The notes under the pieces were generated by a model. The model had not been told where the DNA came from, did not search any database, and saw only the letters and a list, made by a program, of their open reading frames with translations. Position numbers and translations under genes: made by a program. Positions 10,892 to 20,966 of a stretch of 64,000 nucleotides of DNA are shown here, piece after piece; position 1 is the stretch's first letter, and each line of letters opens with the position of its first letter. Source of the stretch: Thioalkalivibrio sp. ALE14 (lineage in GTDB: Bacteria > Pseudomonadota > Gammaproteobacteria > Ectothiorhodospirales > Ectothiorhodospiraceae); NCBI RefSeq assembly GCF_000376845.1, contig NZ_AQXY01000021.1:1-64000 (forward strand), read 5' to 3'.

Positions 10892-13357
10892 TTAGTGATG
10901 CCGAACCCGCCGGCGACCGGATTCCTTGGCCGGCTTGACGACCTCCTCGACCTTCTCCGGGACCTCGCCCGCCTTGCCTTCCGGCATATGCGTCAGGGCC
11001 ACCTCGAGCACCTCGTCGATCCAGCGCACCGGACGAATATCGAGCTTCTGCTTGATGTTCTTCGGGATGTCGACCAGGTCCTTCTCGTTCTCTTCCGGGA
11101 TCAGGACCGTGCGGATGCCACCGCGATGGGCCGCCAGCAGCTTCTCCTTGAGCCCGCCAATCGGCAGGACCTGACCCCGCAGGGTGATCTCGCCGGTCAT
11201 GGCGACGTCCGCACGCACCGGGATCCCGGTCAGCGCCGAGACGATTGCCGTGCACATGCCGATCCCGGCCGAGGGACCGTCCTTGGGCGTAGCGCCTTCC
11301 GGCACGTGGATGTGCAGGTCCTTCTTCTCGTGGAAGTTCTCTTCCAGCCCCAGGGCCTCGGCGCGCGAGCGCACCACGGTCAGGGCGGCGTGGATGGACT
11401 CCTGCATCACGTCGCCAAGCTTGCCGGTCTGCTGGGTCTTGCCCTTGCCCGGGACCACGCTGGCCTCGATGGTCAGCAGCTCGCCACCGACCTCGGTCCA
11501 GGCCAGGCCAGTCACCTGCCCGATCTGGTCGTTCTCCTCGGCCAGGCCGAAGCGGAAACGGCGCACGCCCAGGTACTTCTCGAGCGTCTTCGGCGTGACC
11601 GAAGTGGTCCGTGCCCGCTCCTTCTCGCTGGCCAGGAGACGCTGCTTGGCCACCTTGCGGCAGACCTTGGCGATCTCGCGCTCCAGCGAGCGCACGCCGG
11701 CTTCGCGGGTGTAGTAGCGCACGATGTCGCGCACCGCGGCATCGGAGATCTGGATCTCCGATGCCTTCAGGCCGTTGGCCTTGATCTGCTTGTCCAGCAG
11801 ATAGTTGTGCGCGATATTGACCTTCTCGTCCTCGGTATAGCCGGACAGACGGATGACCTCCATCCGGTCCAGCAGCGGCCCGGGGATGTGCATGCTGTTG
11901 GCCGTGGCCACGAACATCACGTCGGACAGGTCGAAATCGACCTCCAGGTAGTGGTCGCTGAAGGTGTGGTTCTGTTCCGGGTCCAGCACCTCGAGCATCG
12001 CCGAAGCCGGATCACCACGGAAGTCCATCGCCATCTTGTCGATTTCGTCCAGAAGGAACAGCGGGTTGCGCACCCCGACCTTGGCCAGGTTCTGGATGAT
12101 CTTGCCCGGCAACGAGCCGATATAGGTACGGCGGTGGCCACGGATCTCGGCCTCGTCACGCACCCCGCCCAGCGCCATGCGCATGAACTTGCGATTGGTC
12201 GCACGCGCGATGGACTGCCCCAGGGAGGTCTTGCCGACCCCGGGCGGACCCACCAGGCACAGGATCGGTCCCTTCAGCTTGCGCACGCGGGACTGCACCG
12301 CGAGGTATTCGAGGATGCGTTCCTTGACCTCCTCCAGGCCGTAGTGGTCCTCGTTGAGGATCTTCTCGGCACGCGCCAGGTCCTTGCTGACCCGCGTCTT
12401 CTTCTTCCACGGGACATTGACCAGCCAGTCGATGTAGCTGCGCACGACGGTGGCCTCGGCCGACATCGGCGACATCATCTTCAGCTTGTTCAGCTCGGCG
12501 GTAGCCTTCTTCTTGGCCTCCTCCGGCATTCCTGCCTTCTCGATCTTCTCGGCCAGGTCTTCCTGTTCGTTCGGCGCGTCCTCGAGATCACCCAGCTCCT
12601 TCTGAATAGCCTTCATCTGCTCATTCAGGTAGTACTCGCGCTGGGACTTCTCCATCTGCTGCTTCACGCGGCCGCGGATCTTCTTCTCGATCTGCAGCAC
12701 GTCCATCTCGCCCTCGATCTTGGCGACCAGGTGCTCCAGGCGTTCGCGCACGTTGGCGATCTCGAGGACCTGCTGCTTCTCCTCGAGCTTCAGCGACATG
12801 TGCGCGGCGATGGTGTCGGCCAGACGCGAGGTATCGTCGATCCCGGCCAGCGAGGTCAGGATCTCCGGCGGGACCTTCTTGTTCAGCTTGATGTACTGCT
12901 CGAACTGGTTCAGCGCGGAACGGCCGAGGACCTCGAGTTCCTTGTCCTCGGTGTCGTATTCCTCGTCGATCAACCGGATGTCGGAGACAAAGTAGTCCTC
13001 CTCCTTCTCGGCATCGCCGGTGGTGGAAACATCCATCACGCGGGCGCGCTGAGCCCCCTCCACCAGCACCTTGATGGTGCCATCGGGCAGGCGCAGCAGC
13101 TGCAGGATATTGCCGAGGGTGCCGATCTCGTGCAGGTCGCCCGCCTCGGGCTCGTCGACCTCGGCGCTCTTCTGCGCGACCAGCAGGACCTGCTTGTTCT
13201 CGGCCATGGCCGAATCCAGCGCGCGGATCGACTTCTCGCGACCCACGAACAGCGGGATGACCATGTGCGGATAGACCACGACATCGCGCAGCGGCAGCAC
13301 CGCGACGCGCTTGACGGGGGGGTCCACCTCGTTCTGGGAGGAGTGAGTATCGGTCAT
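10892..13357 (-). CDS. lon: ATP-dependent protease Lon (LonA)
   Basis: Lon degrades misfolded and regulatory proteins in the cytoplasm. The 821 residues hold the LonA arrangement. There is an N-terminal substrate-binding domain ([20 protein letters not shown]) and a long helical segment. The AAA+ module has Walker A GPPGVGKT near residue 368 and LLDEIDKM. The C-terminal Ser-Lys protease has its catalytic serine at about 696 in [11 protein letters not shown] and its lysine in [14 protein letters not shown]. Length is close to E. coli Lon (784) with a short basic tail. It follows clpX after 82 bases that carry a heat-shock-type promoter (13393-13420). Confidence 0.98.
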   Translation of the reverse strand: MTDTHSSQNEVDPPVKRVAVLPLRDVVVYPHMVIPLFVGREKSIRALDSAMAENKQVLLVAQKSAEVDEPEAGDLHEIGTLGNILQLLRLPDGTIKVLVEGAQRARVMDVSTTGDAEKEEDYFVSDIRLIDEEYDTEDKELEVLGRSALNQFEQYIKLNKKVPPEILTSLAGIDDTSRLADTIAAHMSLKLEEKQQVLEIANVRERLEHLVAKIEGEMDVLQIEKKIRGRVKQQMEKSQREYYLNEQMKAIQKELGDLEDAPNEQEDLAEKIEKAGMPEEAKKKATAELNKLKMMSPMSAEATVVRSYIDWLVNVPWKKKTRVSKDLARAEKILNEDHYGLEEVKERILEYLAVQSRVRKLKGPILCLVGPPGVGKTSLGQSIARATNRKFMRMALGGVRDEAEIRGHRRTYIGSLPGKIIQNLAKVGVRNPLFLLDEIDKMAMDFRGDPASAMLEVLDPEQNHTFSDHYLEVDFDLSDVMFVATANSMHIPGPLLDRMEVIRLSGYTEDEKVNIAHNYLLDKQIKANGLKASEIQISDAAVRDIVRYYTREAGVRSLEREIAKVCRKVAKQRLLASEKERARTTSVTPKTLEKYLGVRRFRFGLAEENDQIGQVTGLAWTEVGGELLTIEASVVPGKGKTQQTGKLGDVMQESIHAALTVVRSRAEALGLEENFHEKKDLHIHVPEGATPKDGPSAGIGMCTAIVSALTGIPVRADVAMTGEITLRGQVLPIGGLKEKLLAAHRGGIRTVLIPEENEKDLVDIPKNIKQKLDIRPVRWIDEVLEVALTHMPEGKAGEVPEKVEEVVKPAKESGRRRVRHH

Positions 13358-13392
13358 GTTGCCCCCTCAGGGCTGGACGAATGTACAGGAGG

Positions 13393-13420
13393 AAGTGGGG
13401 GCGGCGGCGCCCATTTCAAG
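13393..13420 (-). promoter_or_regulatory. Heat-shock (sigma32) promoter for lon
   Basis: On the minus strand CTTGAAA is followed after 13 bases by CCCCACTT. The sigma32 consensus is CTTGAAA, 11-16 bases, CCCCATnT, so only one defined position differs. It lies 36 bases before the lon ATG, where a transcription start would be expected. Confidence 0.75.
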
Positions 13421-13439
13421 GGCGCCGCGACACTTCCGC

Positions 13440-14720
13440 TCAGGAATCCGCGGCCGCCTGCTTCTTGACGAACGAGTCGTTCTCGTACACCAGGTACGGC
13501 TCGGCATCGCCGCGGATCACCGCCTCGTCGATCACCACCTTGCTGACCCCTTCCATGGACGGCAGTTCGTACATGGTGTCGAGCAGGATGTTCTCCATAA
13601 TGGTGCGCAGGCCGCGGGCGCCGGTCTTGCGCTCCATCGCCTTGTGGGCAATCGCGGACAGTGCGTCGTCGCGGAATTCCAGCTCCACGCCTTCCATCTC
13701 GAACAGGCGGGCGTACTGCTTGACCAGGGCGTTCTTCGGCTGGGTCAGGATGGTGATCAGCGCATCCTCGTCCAGCTCGTCCAGGGTTGCCTGCACCGGC
13801 AGGCGACCCACGAACTCGGGGATCAGGCCGTAGCGCACCAGGTCGTCGGCCTCCAGCTGCTTGAGCCACTGACCACCGGACTTCGCCGCCTCGGTGGTAC
13901 GCAGCTCGGCGCCAAAGCCGATGCCGCCCTTCTCGGCGCGCTGCTGAATGACCTTCTCCAGCCCGGAGAAGGCCCCGCCGCAGATGAACAGGATATTGCT
14001 GGTGTCCACCTGCAGGAATTCCTGTTGCGGGTGCTTGCGCCCGCCCTGCGGCGGCACCGAGGCGGTGGTGCCCTCGATCAGCTTCAGCAGGGCCTGCTGC
14101 ACGCCCTCGCCCGAGACGTCACGGGTGATGGAGGGGTTGTCCGACTTGCGCGAAACCTTGTCGATCTCGTCGATATAGACGATGCCGTTCTCGGCCTTCT
14201 CGACGTCGTAATCGCACTTCTGCAGCAGCTTCTGGATGATGTTCTCGACATCCTCGCCCACGTAGCCGGCCTCGGTCAGGGTCGTGGCGTCGGCGATCGT
14301 GAACGGGACATTGAGTACCCGCGCCAGGGTCTCGGCCAGCAGCGTCTTCCCGGACCCGGTGGGGCCGATCAGCATGATGTTCGACTTGGACAGCTCGACT
14401 TCGTCCTTGCCGGCCTTGGCCTGCAGGCGCTTGTAGTGGTTGTACACCGCCACCGAGAGGATCTTCTTGGCGGAGTTCTGCCCGATCACGTAATCGTCCA
14501 GGATCGCGCGGATCTCGTGCGGGGTCGGCAGGGAATCGCGTTCGGCGTGGCCGGCCTCCTGCATCTCTTCGCGGATGATGTCGTTGCACAGCTCGACGCA
14601 CTCGTCGCAGATGAATACGGATGGCCCGGCGATCAGCTTGCGCACCTCGTGCTGGCTCTTTCCGCAGAAAGAACAGTACAGGAGCTTGCCGTCGGCGGAA
14701 GGGGTGGTTTCGTCGCTCAT
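13440..14720 (-). CDS. clpX: ATP-dependent Clp protease ATP-binding subunit ClpX
   Basis: ClpX unfolds tagged proteins and feeds them to ClpP. The 426 residues (E. coli 424) begin with the C4 zinc-binding domain (Cys16, Cys19, Cys38, Cys41) that dimerises and recruits substrates. They continue with the AAA+ domain: Walker [13 protein letters not shown] near 120, Walker [10 protein letters not shown], and the pore and ClpP-contact loop regions of the family. It lies 140 bases downstream of clpP. No clear terminator was found between the two. Confidence 0.98.
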   Translation of the reverse strand: MSDETTPSADGKLLYCSFCGKSQHEVRKLIAGPSVFICDECVELCNDIIREEMQEAGHAERDSLPTPHEIRAILDDYVIGQNSAKKILSVAVYNHYKRLQAKAGKDEVELSKSNIMLIGPTGSGKTLLAETLARVLNVPFTIADATTLTEAGYVGEDVENIIQKLLQKCDYDVEKAENGIVYIDEIDKVSRKSDNPSITRDVSGEGVQQALLKLIEGTTASVPPQGGRKHPQQEFLQVDTSNILFICGGAFSGLEKVIQQRAEKGGIGFGAELRTTEAAKSGGQWLKQLEADDLVRYGLIPEFVGRLPVQATLDELDEDALITILTQPKNALVKQYARLFEMEGVELEFRDDALSAIAHKAMERKTGARGLRTIMENILLDTMYELPSMEGVSKVVIDEAVIRGDAEPYLVYENDSFVKKQAAADS

Positions 14721-14860
14721 CCGTTTGCCTCGGTTGCGATTTCAGTGTTCTTCAGAACATGCCCCGTTTGCCTGCGGGATGCAAACGAGCCAAGCAGAAG
14801 TCCGGTCTTGAGGCCCCACCCCGGAGTGGGTTCCGGGGCGCGGTTGCGAACGATGCGGAC

Positions 14861-15502
14861 TCAATCGTTCGCGGAGTCGCGATGGGTCAGCACGTGGTCG
14901 ATCAGCCCGTATTCCTTGGCATCGGTCGCGGTCAGGAAACGGTCGCGATCGGTGTCCTGCTCGATCTTCTCGATCGGCTGGCCGGTGTGGTGGGCCAGCA
15001 CGCGGTTCAGCTCATCGCGGATCTTCAGGATCTCGCGGGCGTGGATATCAATATCCGACGCCTGACCCTGGAAGCCGCCCAGGGGCTGGTGGATCATCAC
15101 CCGCGAGTGCGGCAGCGAATGCCGCTTGCCGGGGGCACCACCCGCCAGCAGCACGGCACCCATGCTGGCCGCCTGGCCCACGCAAAGGGTGCTGACCTCG
15201 GGCTTGATGAACTGCATGGTGTCGTAGATCGCCATGCCGGCGGTGACCGCACCACCCGGGGAATTGATGTACAGGCTGATCTCCTTGTCCGGGTTTTCCG
15301 ACTCGAGGAACAGCAGCTGGGCCACGATGACGTTGGCCATGTAGTCCTCGACCGGACCCACGCAGAAGATGACCCGGTCCTTCAGCAGGCGGGAGTAGAT
15401 GTCGTAGGCGCGCTCGCCGCGGGCGGTCTGCTCGACCACCATCGGGACGAGGTTCAGGCCCTGGGCATGCTGCGCGCCCTGGTCGGCCATGTCGTGGCTC
15501 AT
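14861..15502 (-). CDS. clpP: ATP-dependent Clp protease proteolytic subunit ClpP
   Basis: ClpP is the serine protease barrel that partners ClpX. The 213 residues show the catalytic triad in order: Ser at about 113 in [11 protein letters not shown], His at about 138 in [11 protein letters not shown], and Asp near the C-terminal [19 protein letters not shown] short N-terminal propeptide precedes the conserved [20 protein letters not shown]. The ATG overlaps the tig stop by four bases (ATGA), so translation of the two is coupled. Confidence 0.98.
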   Translation of the reverse strand: MSHDMADQGAQHAQGLNLVPMVVEQTARGERAYDIYSRLLKDRVIFCVGPVEDYMANVIVAQLLFLESENPDKEISLYINSPGGAVTAGMAIYDTMQFIKPEVSTLCVGQAASMGAVLLAGGAPGKRHSLPHSRVMIHQPLGGFQGQASDIDIHAREILKIRDELNRVLAHHTGQPIEKIEQDTDRDRFLTATDAKEYGLIDHVLTHRDSAND

Positions 15503-16806
15503 TCAGTCGACTCCTTGTTCGGATTCATCACGTCCTGGAAGCTGGTTTCCTTCTCGGTAACCTTGGCTTGATCGACCACCCAGTCGACCACCTGGTCTTC
15601 CAGCACCAGTGACTCCAGGTTGCTCTTGGCCTGGGGATTGGAGCGGTAGTAGTTCTTCACCTCTTCCGGGTCCTCGTAGGTCGCGGCCATCTCCTCGAGA
15701 TCGCGCTCGACCCGCTCGGCGTCCACCTCGAAGCCCTTCTGCTCGATGATGGCCCGCAGTGCCAGGCCCAGACGGACACGGCGCTTGGCCTCGTCCTCGA
15801 ACAGGCTGTCCGGCAGCGGCTGGGTCTGTTCGGCCCCGCCAAAGCGCTTTTCGGCCTCTTCGCGCAGACGGTTGATCTCCGACTTCACCAGGGCGTCCGG
15901 CAGATCGAAGCCGTGCTTCTCGACCACGGCCTCCAGCACCTGCTGCTTGACGCGGCCCTTCAGGGCCTGGCGCAGTTCCCGTTCCATATTGGACCGCACA
16001 TCGGCGCGAAGTTTCTCGACCGAGCCGTCCTCGATGCCGAATTTCTTCGCGAATTCCTCGTCCACCTCCGGCAGCTTGGGCCCCTCGACCTGCTTGATGG
16101 TCAGGGCGAACTGCGCGGTCTGGCCCTTCAGGTTCTCCGCCGGATAGTCCTCGGGGAAGGTGACGTCGATGGTCGGTTCCTCGCCGGCCTTCACGCCCTT
16201 GAGCTGCTTCTCGAAGTCCTCGATCAGACGCCCGGCGCCCACTTCGACCTGAAAGTCCTCGGCCTTGCCGCCCTCGAACTCCTCGCCGTTCAGGCTACCA
16301 ACGAAGTCCAGGGTTACCCGGTCGCCCTTCTTGGCCTTGCGCTTGACCTCGGCCCACTCCTTGTTCTGCTCGCGCAGGGAATCGATCACGCGATCGATGT
16401 CCTCGTCGCCCACCTCGGCCTTCGGGCGCTCGATCTCGACGTCGGAGAAATCGGCCACCTCGACCTCCGGGAACACCTGGAAGCTGGCGGTGAACTCGAT
16501 GGCGTCGCCGCCCTCCAGGTTGGTCGGCTCGATACTCGGGTTGCCGGCCGGCTCCAGACCTTCCTGCTGCACCGCCTCGCGGTAGCTCTCCTGCAGGACC
16601 TCGCTCAGCACTTCCTGGTAGACACCGGTGCCATAGCGCTGGCGCACCACCTTCAGCGGGACCTTGCCCGGGCGGAAACCGTCCAGCTTGACCCTCTTGG
16701 CCAGGGACTTCAGGCGATTGTCGACCTCGGTGTCGACCCGCTCGGAGGGGACCTGGATGGTCATCTTGCGTTCCAGGTTGCCGGTGGCTTCAACAGAAAC
16801 TTGCAT
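15499..16806 (-). CDS. tig: Trigger factor (ribosome-associated chaperone and PPIase)
   Basis: Trigger factor binds at the ribosome exit tunnel and shields nascent chains. The chosen start at 16806 gives 435 residues (E. coli 432), with [20 protein letters not shown] at the N terminus and GAGG six bases upstream. An in-frame ATG 33 bases earlier is possible but lacks a better site. The ribosome-binding signature [12 protein letters not shown] lies near residue 45. The FKBP-like PPIase domain ([20 protein letters not shown]) is central, and a helical C domain follows. The gene heads tig-clpP and sits 82 bases downstream of tRNA-Leu. Confidence 0.97.
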   Translation of the reverse strand: MQVSVEATGNLERKMTIQVPSERVDTEVDNRLKSLAKRVKLDGFRPGKVPLKVVRQRYGTGVYQEVLSEVLQESYREAVQQEGLEPAGNPSIEPTNLEGGDAIEFTASFQVFPEVEVADFSDVEIERPKAEVGDEDIDRVIDSLREQNKEWAEVKRKAKKGDRVTLDFVGSLNGEEFEGGKAEDFQVEVGAGRLIEDFEKQLKGVKAGEEPTIDVTFPEDYPAENLKGQTAQFALTIKQVEGPKLPEVDEEFAKKFGIEDGSVEKLRADVRSNMERELRQALKGRVKQQVLEAVVEKHGFDLPDALVKSEINRLREEAEKRFGGAEQTQPLPDSLFEDEAKRRVRLGLALRAIIEQKGFEVDAERVERDLEEMAATYEDPEEVKNYYRSNPQAKSNLESLVLEDQVVDWVVDQAKVTEKETSFQDVMNPNKESTE

Positions 16807-16888
16807 GGAGGGCCTCGTCATAGTTCGGATATCGGTCATCCCTGCCGATCGCAGTGGTAACCTTCATGGCTTTTCGAAATGCGGACAG

Positions 16889-16975
16889 TGGTGCGAAAGG
16901 AGAGACTCGAACTCTCACGGGTTTTACCCCACTGGGACCTAAACCCAGCGCGTCTACCAGTTCCGCCACTTTCGC
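16889..16975 (-). tRNA. tRNA-Leu (anticodon TAG)
   Basis: An 87-base class II tRNA on the minus strand. The acceptor GCGAAAG pairs with CTTTCGC, the anticodon loop is TTTAGGT, there is a long variable arm, the T loop is GTTCGAGTC, and CCA is encoded. No obvious terminator separates it from tig downstream. Confidence 0.96.
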
Positions 16976-17046
16976 GATCTTGCAGAAAACTCTTGTTGCG
17001 TTCGCGCGTTAGCCGCGCATTCTAGCGTGTTCCCCGCCCACAAACA

Positions 17047-17071
17047 CAAAAGGCCCGCATGAACGGGCCCA
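17047..17071 (-). terminator. Terminator after tRNA-Lys
   Basis: On the minus strand GGCCCG pairs with CGGGCC around TTCATG and is followed by TTTTGTGTTTG. It lies 28 bases after the 3' end of tRNA-Lys. Confidence 0.8.
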
Positions 17072-17098
17072 TGTGCCGGCGCGGGGACCGGAGAATAA

Positions 17099-17174
17099 TG
17101 GTGGGTCGTGTAGGATTCGAACCTACGACCAATTGGTTAAAAGCCAACTGCTCTACCAACTGAGCTAACGACCC
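17099..17174 (-). tRNA. tRNA-Lys (anticodon TTT)
   Basis: The minus-strand cloverleaf has acceptor GGGTCGT/ACGACCC, anticodon loop CTTTTAA, T loop GGTTCGAATCC and encoded CCA. It lies between the TsuA-like gene and tRNA-Leu and has its own terminator. Confidence 0.97.
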
Positions 17175-17227
17175 TTTTCGGTTCGGCCCGGAGCGAACAC
17201 CTGGATCGCCCTGGCCGTTGCAAAGTC

Positions 17228-17252
17228 GAAGGCCCGGGATCGCCGGGCCTCC
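17228..17252 (-). terminator. Putative terminator after the TsuA-like gene
   Basis: On the minus strand AGGCCCGG pairs with CCGGGCCT, followed by TCGACTTTGC. The stem is strong but the T-tract is poor. Confidence 0.5.
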
Positions 17253-17313
17253 AGTGCCGCGTAGTTTACGGCGCGACGGGGAAAACGCAAGACGCGCCCC
17301 CGTCGCTACGCCA

Positions 17314-18579
17314 TCAGATGGCTTCCAGCTTGCGCATGCCACCCGGCAGCAGCTTCATGTCCACCAGTGAGGTAATCAGCGCCTTGCCGAAGCTGGCCTC
17401 GTCTTCGTAGACCATCTTGTAGTACTGGATCTTCATGGTCAGTGCGGCGCCAAAGACGATCATGATGAACGTCAGGAAGCCGCCCAGCGCGAGGGTGGAG
17501 ATCCCGGTGATGCCCTGACCGATGGTGCAGCCCATCGCCAGCACGCCGCCGAACCCCATCAGGATCGCGCCGATGAAGTGGTTGACGAAGTCACGCACGG
17601 AGGCGAACCACTCGAAACGGAACGCACGGGTGACCAGCGCCCAGAACAGGGAACCGAGGATTACGCCGGCCAGCGCCATCACGCCGAAGTACAGAACGGT
17701 GTTGTCAAACCCGGTCGACACGTAGCGCAGGCTCTGACCCATCGGGTTGATGAAGGTGAACGACTGGTTGGCCCAGGGGCCGCCCTCGGCCGGACGTTCG
17801 GCATCCGCCGGCGCCACGAAGTCCCAGTCGGACACATAGGCCTGCGGGGTGTAGGTGTCCATGCCGTCGTCGATCTGGATGTTGCTGGTCAGCCACCAGG
17901 CGCCCAGCACCATCAGGCCGATTACCAGCCCGCCGAGGATGTTGTCGAAGCTCTTGCGGAAGTCGGCGGCCTTGAAGATCAGGGCCAGCAGCAGCACGCC
18001 GATCACCAGACCCAGCACCAGGCGCGCGGTCAGGCCGTTCTCTTCACCGGCCACGAGCGTGCCCAGATCCTGGCCCGCCGGGGTGGAGATCGCCAGCGCG
18101 GTGGTCCAGTCCATGAACAGCAGGGAGTACAGGGTGTCGGAGGTGCCCGGCAGCGGGCGCACCATGTAGAAGGCGATGATCGCGATCACGATCAGCACCA
18201 TCAGCGACTTGATGTTGCCGCCGCCCACGCGGACCAGGGTCTTGTTCCCGCAGCCGGAGGCGTAGGTCATGCCGATCCCGAACAGGAAGCCGCCCAGGGC
18301 GTGCTCGACCCACTGGAACTCGCTCATGCGGTAGTTCGGGAAGGAGCCGTCGGCGCTCAGCACCCCGAAGAACTCGAGGATGGCCACACCCAGCATGGCC
18401 ACGGCGATCGCCAGCAGCCAGGAGCGCATACGCCCGGTATCACCCATGTTCACCCAATCGGAGACGGCGCCCATGGTGCAGAAGTTGGTCTTGTTCGCCA
18501 CGGCCCCCATGATGAAGGCGAGGATGAACGCCCCACCGAGGAACGCCATCGCGGCAGTTGAAAAACTGGAGAATTCCAT
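17314..18579 (-). CDS. YeeE/YedE (TsuA-type) sulfur-compound transporter
   Basis: This is an integral membrane protein of the YeeE/YedE family, whose characterised member TsuA takes up thiosulfate. The 421 residues form about ten hydrophobic segments. The conserved cysteine motifs thought to relay the sulfur substrate are present: NKTNFCTMG near residue 34, YASGCGNK near 107, and AMGCTIGQG near 350. The ATG at 18579 follows a GTG and is preferred because AGAGG sits 8 bases upstream. No TsuB/TusA-like gene adjoins it, so it works alone or with a distant partner. Uptake of thiosulfate or another sulfane-sulfur compound would fit a sulfur oxidiser; the substrate is inference. Confidence 0.88.
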   Translation of the reverse strand: MEFSSFSTAAMAFLGGAFILAFIMGAVANKTNFCTMGAVSDWVNMGDTGRMRSWLLAIAVAMLGVAILEFFGVLSADGSFPNYRMSEFQWVEHALGGFLFGIGMTYASGCGNKTLVRVGGGNIKSLMVLIVIAIIAFYMVRPLPGTSDTLYSLLFMDWTTALAISTPAGQDLGTLVAGEENGLTARLVLGLVIGVLLLALIFKAADFRKSFDNILGGLVIGLMVLGAWWLTSNIQIDDGMDTYTPQAYVSDWDFVAPADAERPAEGGPWANQSFTFINPMGQSLRYVSTGFDNTVLYFGVMALAGVILGSLFWALVTRAFRFEWFASVRDFVNHFIGAILMGFGGVLAMGCTIGQGITGISTLALGGFLTFIMIVFGAALTMKIQYYKMVYEDEASFGKALITSLVDMKLLPGGMRKLEAI

Positions 18580-18728
18580 CACGTATCCTCTCGACGAAAG
18601 ATTTCAGGGCAGGCCTGCACCCACGGGGTGCGCAGCATACATCGGACGACTAGACGATATCGACCCCATTTTAATTCCGGGCTCGCGAATACCCGCCTCC
18701 GGGGCACCGCGCATGCGCCGGCACGGCG

Positions 18729-19415
18729 TCAGGACGGGGCGTAGCGGGTGGGATCCGGCACACCGGCGGCGGCAAAGCCCTCGCGCCGGATACGGCAACT
18801 GTCGCAGCGCCCGCAGGCCCGGCCGTCCGCATCGGCCTGGTAGCAGCTGACGGTCCGGCTGTAGCCCACCCCCAGACGGCTGCCCGCCTGGATGATCTCG
18901 GCCTTGGACAGGTGCATCAGCGGCGCCCGCACCTCCCACGGCGCGCCCTCCACACCACTGCGGGTCGCCACCCGGGCGAGATTCTGGAAGGCGTCGATGA
19001 AGGCCGGCCGGCAGTCGGGATACCCGGAATAGTCCACCGCATTGGCACCGACATACAGCAGACGCGCGTCCAGGGTCTCGGCCAGCCCCAGCGCCAGCGA
19101 GAGGAACACCGTGTTGCGCGCGGGTACGTAGGTTACCGGGATACCCTCGGTCGGGGCCGTGGGCACCTCGATCGCGGTGTCCGTCAGCGCGGAACCGCCG
19201 ATGGCGCTCAGGTCCACCGGCACCACGCGGTGGTCGGTCACGCCCTGGTCCGCGGCGACCCGCCGCGCGGCCTCCAGCTCGGTCCGGTGGCGCTGTCCAT
19301 AGTCGATGGACAGGGCGTGGCACTCCAGGCCCTCGGCACGTGCCATCGCCAGGCAGGTCGCCGAGTCGAGCCCGCCCGAGAGCAGCACTACAGCCTTCTC
19401 CGCACGCCCGTCCAT
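18729..19415 (-). CDS. queC: 7-cyano-7-deazaguanine synthase QueC
   Basis: QueC converts 7-carboxy-7-deazaguanine to preQ0 with ATP and ammonia, in queuosine biosynthesis. The 228 residues show the PP-loop ATP motif [15 protein letters not shown] at about 9-23. The C-terminal zinc site has cysteines in [18 protein letters not shown]. The start at 19415 lies one base after the queE stop, and a longer in-frame reading runs into queE without similarity. QueD and QueF are not in the window. Confidence 0.96.
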   Translation of the reverse strand: MDGRAEKAVVLLSGGLDSATCLAMARAEGLECHALSIDYGQRHRTELEAARRVAADQGVTDHRVVPVDLSAIGGSALTDTAIEVPTAPTEGIPVTYVPARNTVFLSLALGLAETLDARLLYVGANAVDYSGYPDCRPAFIDAFQNLARVATRSGVEGAPWEVRAPLMHLSKAEIIQAGSRLGVGYSRTVSCYQADADGRACGRCDSCRIRREGFAAAGVPDPTRYAPS

Positions 19416-19416
19416 G

Positions 19417-20112
19417 TCAGCGCCCCGGCTGATCGCCCCAGAGGAGCTTGTGCAACTGGACCTGGAAGCGCACCGGGACGCGTTCGGCCACGATCCAGTC
19501 CGCGAGGGTTCGCGGCTCCAGTTCGCCAAATACCGGCGAGAACAGGACCTCGACCTCCGGGTCCAGGCCCAGGCGGTCCAGCTCGGCCCGGGCCCAGTCG
19601 AAGTCCTCGCGCCCGGCCAGCACGAACTTCAGCTGATCGCCGGCCTTCAGCCGGGGGATGTTCGCGGCGAGATTACGCGCGGATTCGCCGGACGCCGGCG
19701 CCTTCCAGTCCATCACGATGGCCACCCGGGGGTCGACCCCGGCCACCTCCATGGCCCCGCTGGTCTCCAGCGAGACCGCGAACCCGGCATCGCACAGGGC
19801 CTCCATTAGCGGCAGACAGCCCGGTTGCGCCAACGGCTCGCCACCGGTCACGCAGACATGCCGGACGGCGGTGCGCCCGACCCAGTCCAGGACGGTCGGC
19901 AGCATCAGTGCCTCGCCGCCCTCGAAGGCGTATTCGCTGTCACACCAGCGACAGCGCAGGGGACAGCCGGTCAGGCGGACAAAGGCGGTGGGCCAGCCGA
20001 CCTGCGCCGCCTCCCCCTGAAGGGAGACGAACATCTCGCTGATCCGGAGCCGCACGGATGCCGGGTCGGCCACCCCCGTGCCCCGGGCGTCACGCAACGG
20101 GGCGGTGGTCAT
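19417..20112 (-). CDS. queE: 7-carboxy-7-deazaguanine synthase QueE (radical SAM)
   Basis: QueE is the radical-SAM enzyme that contracts 6-carboxytetrahydropterin to 7-carboxy-7-deazaguanine, the step before QueC. The 231 residues contain the cluster-binding triad CPLRCRWC (C-x3-C-x2-C), the substrate-side opening [10 protein letters not shown], and the SAM-binding VCVTGGEPL. The ATG overlaps the cpoB stop by four bases, so the two que genes form the tail of the tol-pal operon, a common gammaproteobacterial arrangement. Confidence 0.95.
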   Translation of the reverse strand: MTTAPLRDARGTGVADPASVRLRISEMFVSLQGEAAQVGWPTAFVRLTGCPLRCRWCDSEYAFEGGEALMLPTVLDWVGRTAVRHVCVTGGEPLAQPGCLPLMEALCDAGFAVSLETSGAMEVAGVDPRVAIVMDWKAPASGESARNLAANIPRLKAGDQLKFVLAGREDFDWARAELDRLGLDPEVEVLFSPVFGELEPRTLADWIVAERVPVRFQVQLHKLLWGDQPGR

Positions 20113-20951
20113 TGGGCGCGGTCGATCCGCTGCAGGCGCTCGCGGGCCAGGCGGTCGAGCGTGGTACCGCCATAGTCGGCACGCACCGCTTCCAGCGCCT
20201 CGCGGGCCGCGTCGAAGTTCTCCAGCTCGTACTGGGAATACCCGATCTTCAGCAGGGCATCGCCACTCTTGTCGCTTTCGGGGAAGTCCTCGCGCAGACG
20301 CTGGAAGTCCTCCAGCGCGGCCTCGAATTCCCCGCTGGCGTACTTGGCCTCGGCCAGCCAGTACCAGGCGTTCGCGGTAAAGCTCCCGTCCGGGTAGTCC
20401 TCGATGAACCGCTCCAGCTTGCGCATCGCGGTGGTGTAGTCCCCCGCCATCAGATTATCGAAGGCGTCCTGGTAGGCGGCCTGTTCGTCGGCCTCCGGCA
20501 GATCCAGGTCGACGACCTCCTCGCGCGGGGCCGCCTCCGGCGCCGCCGCCCCGCCCTCGACGGCGGCCACCCGCTCGTCCAGGTGGCGAAACTGGTCGCG
20601 CTGGCGGGTGCTCAGGCGGTTCACCTCGTGGCGCAGGGTCTCCACCTCGCCGCGCAGCTCGCGCAGGTCCCGGTTCAGTGACTCGGAGACCTGCAGCAGC
20701 TCGTTCATCGCGCTGGAATCCAGCACGCGCTCGATGCGCTCCAGACGACGATCCAGCTGGCGGATCTGCGACTGGGTCGCGAACACCGTGTCGTCCTGGG
20801 CCCCGGCCGTCCCCGGCATCAGGGCCAGCGGGATCAGGATCATGGTCGCGGCCAGCATGGCTGCGGGGAGAAGGCCCGAAGGTCCCGGGCACCGAAACAG
20901 AAATGCCCCCGAGGGGGCATTTCCGCAAGACGTGTCGAACTGTGATGGCAT
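20109..20951 (-). CDS. cpoB: Cell division coordinator CpoB (YbgF)
   Basis: CpoB is a periplasmic protein that links Tol-Pal constriction to peptidoglycan synthesis by PBP1b. A coiled-coil N domain (TQSQIRQLDRRLERIERVLD) is followed by an acidic linker and about three C-terminal tetratricopeptide repeats (YQDAFDNLMAGDYTTAMRKL, WYWLAEAKYASGEFEAALED, LLKIGYSQYELENFDAAREA). The start is uncertain. The ATG at 20951 leaves 15 bases after pal but puts a terminator-like hairpin inside the coding frame. The ATG at 20858 starts directly on the hydrophobic signal segment ending ALMPGTAGA. Length is 280 or 249 residues respectively (E. coli 263). Confidence 0.88.
   Translation of the reverse strand: MPSQFDTSCGNAPSGAFLFRCPGPSGLLPAAMLAATMILIPLALMPGTAGAQDDTVFATQSQIRQLDRRLERIERVLDSSAMNELLQVSESLNRDLRELRGEVETLRHEVNRLSTRQRDQFRHLDERVAAVEGGAAAPEAAPREEVVDLDLPEADEQAAYQDAFDNLMAGDYTTAMRKLERFIEDYPDGSFTANAWYWLAEAKYASGEFEAALEDFQRLREDFPESDKSGDALLKIGYSQYELENFDAAREALEAVRADYGGTTLDRLARERLQRIDRAQ
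20899..20923 (-). other. Perfect hairpin at the pal-cpoB junction
   Basis: On the minus strand GAAATGCCCC pairs with GGGGCATTTC around a short loop, and TGTTTC follows. It lies 43 bases after the pal stop and overlaps the N-terminal extension of the longer cpoB reading. It may attenuate transcription or be an mRNA processing site. Confidence 0.55.
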
Positions 20952-20966
20952 CTCGTGTCCCGTCGC

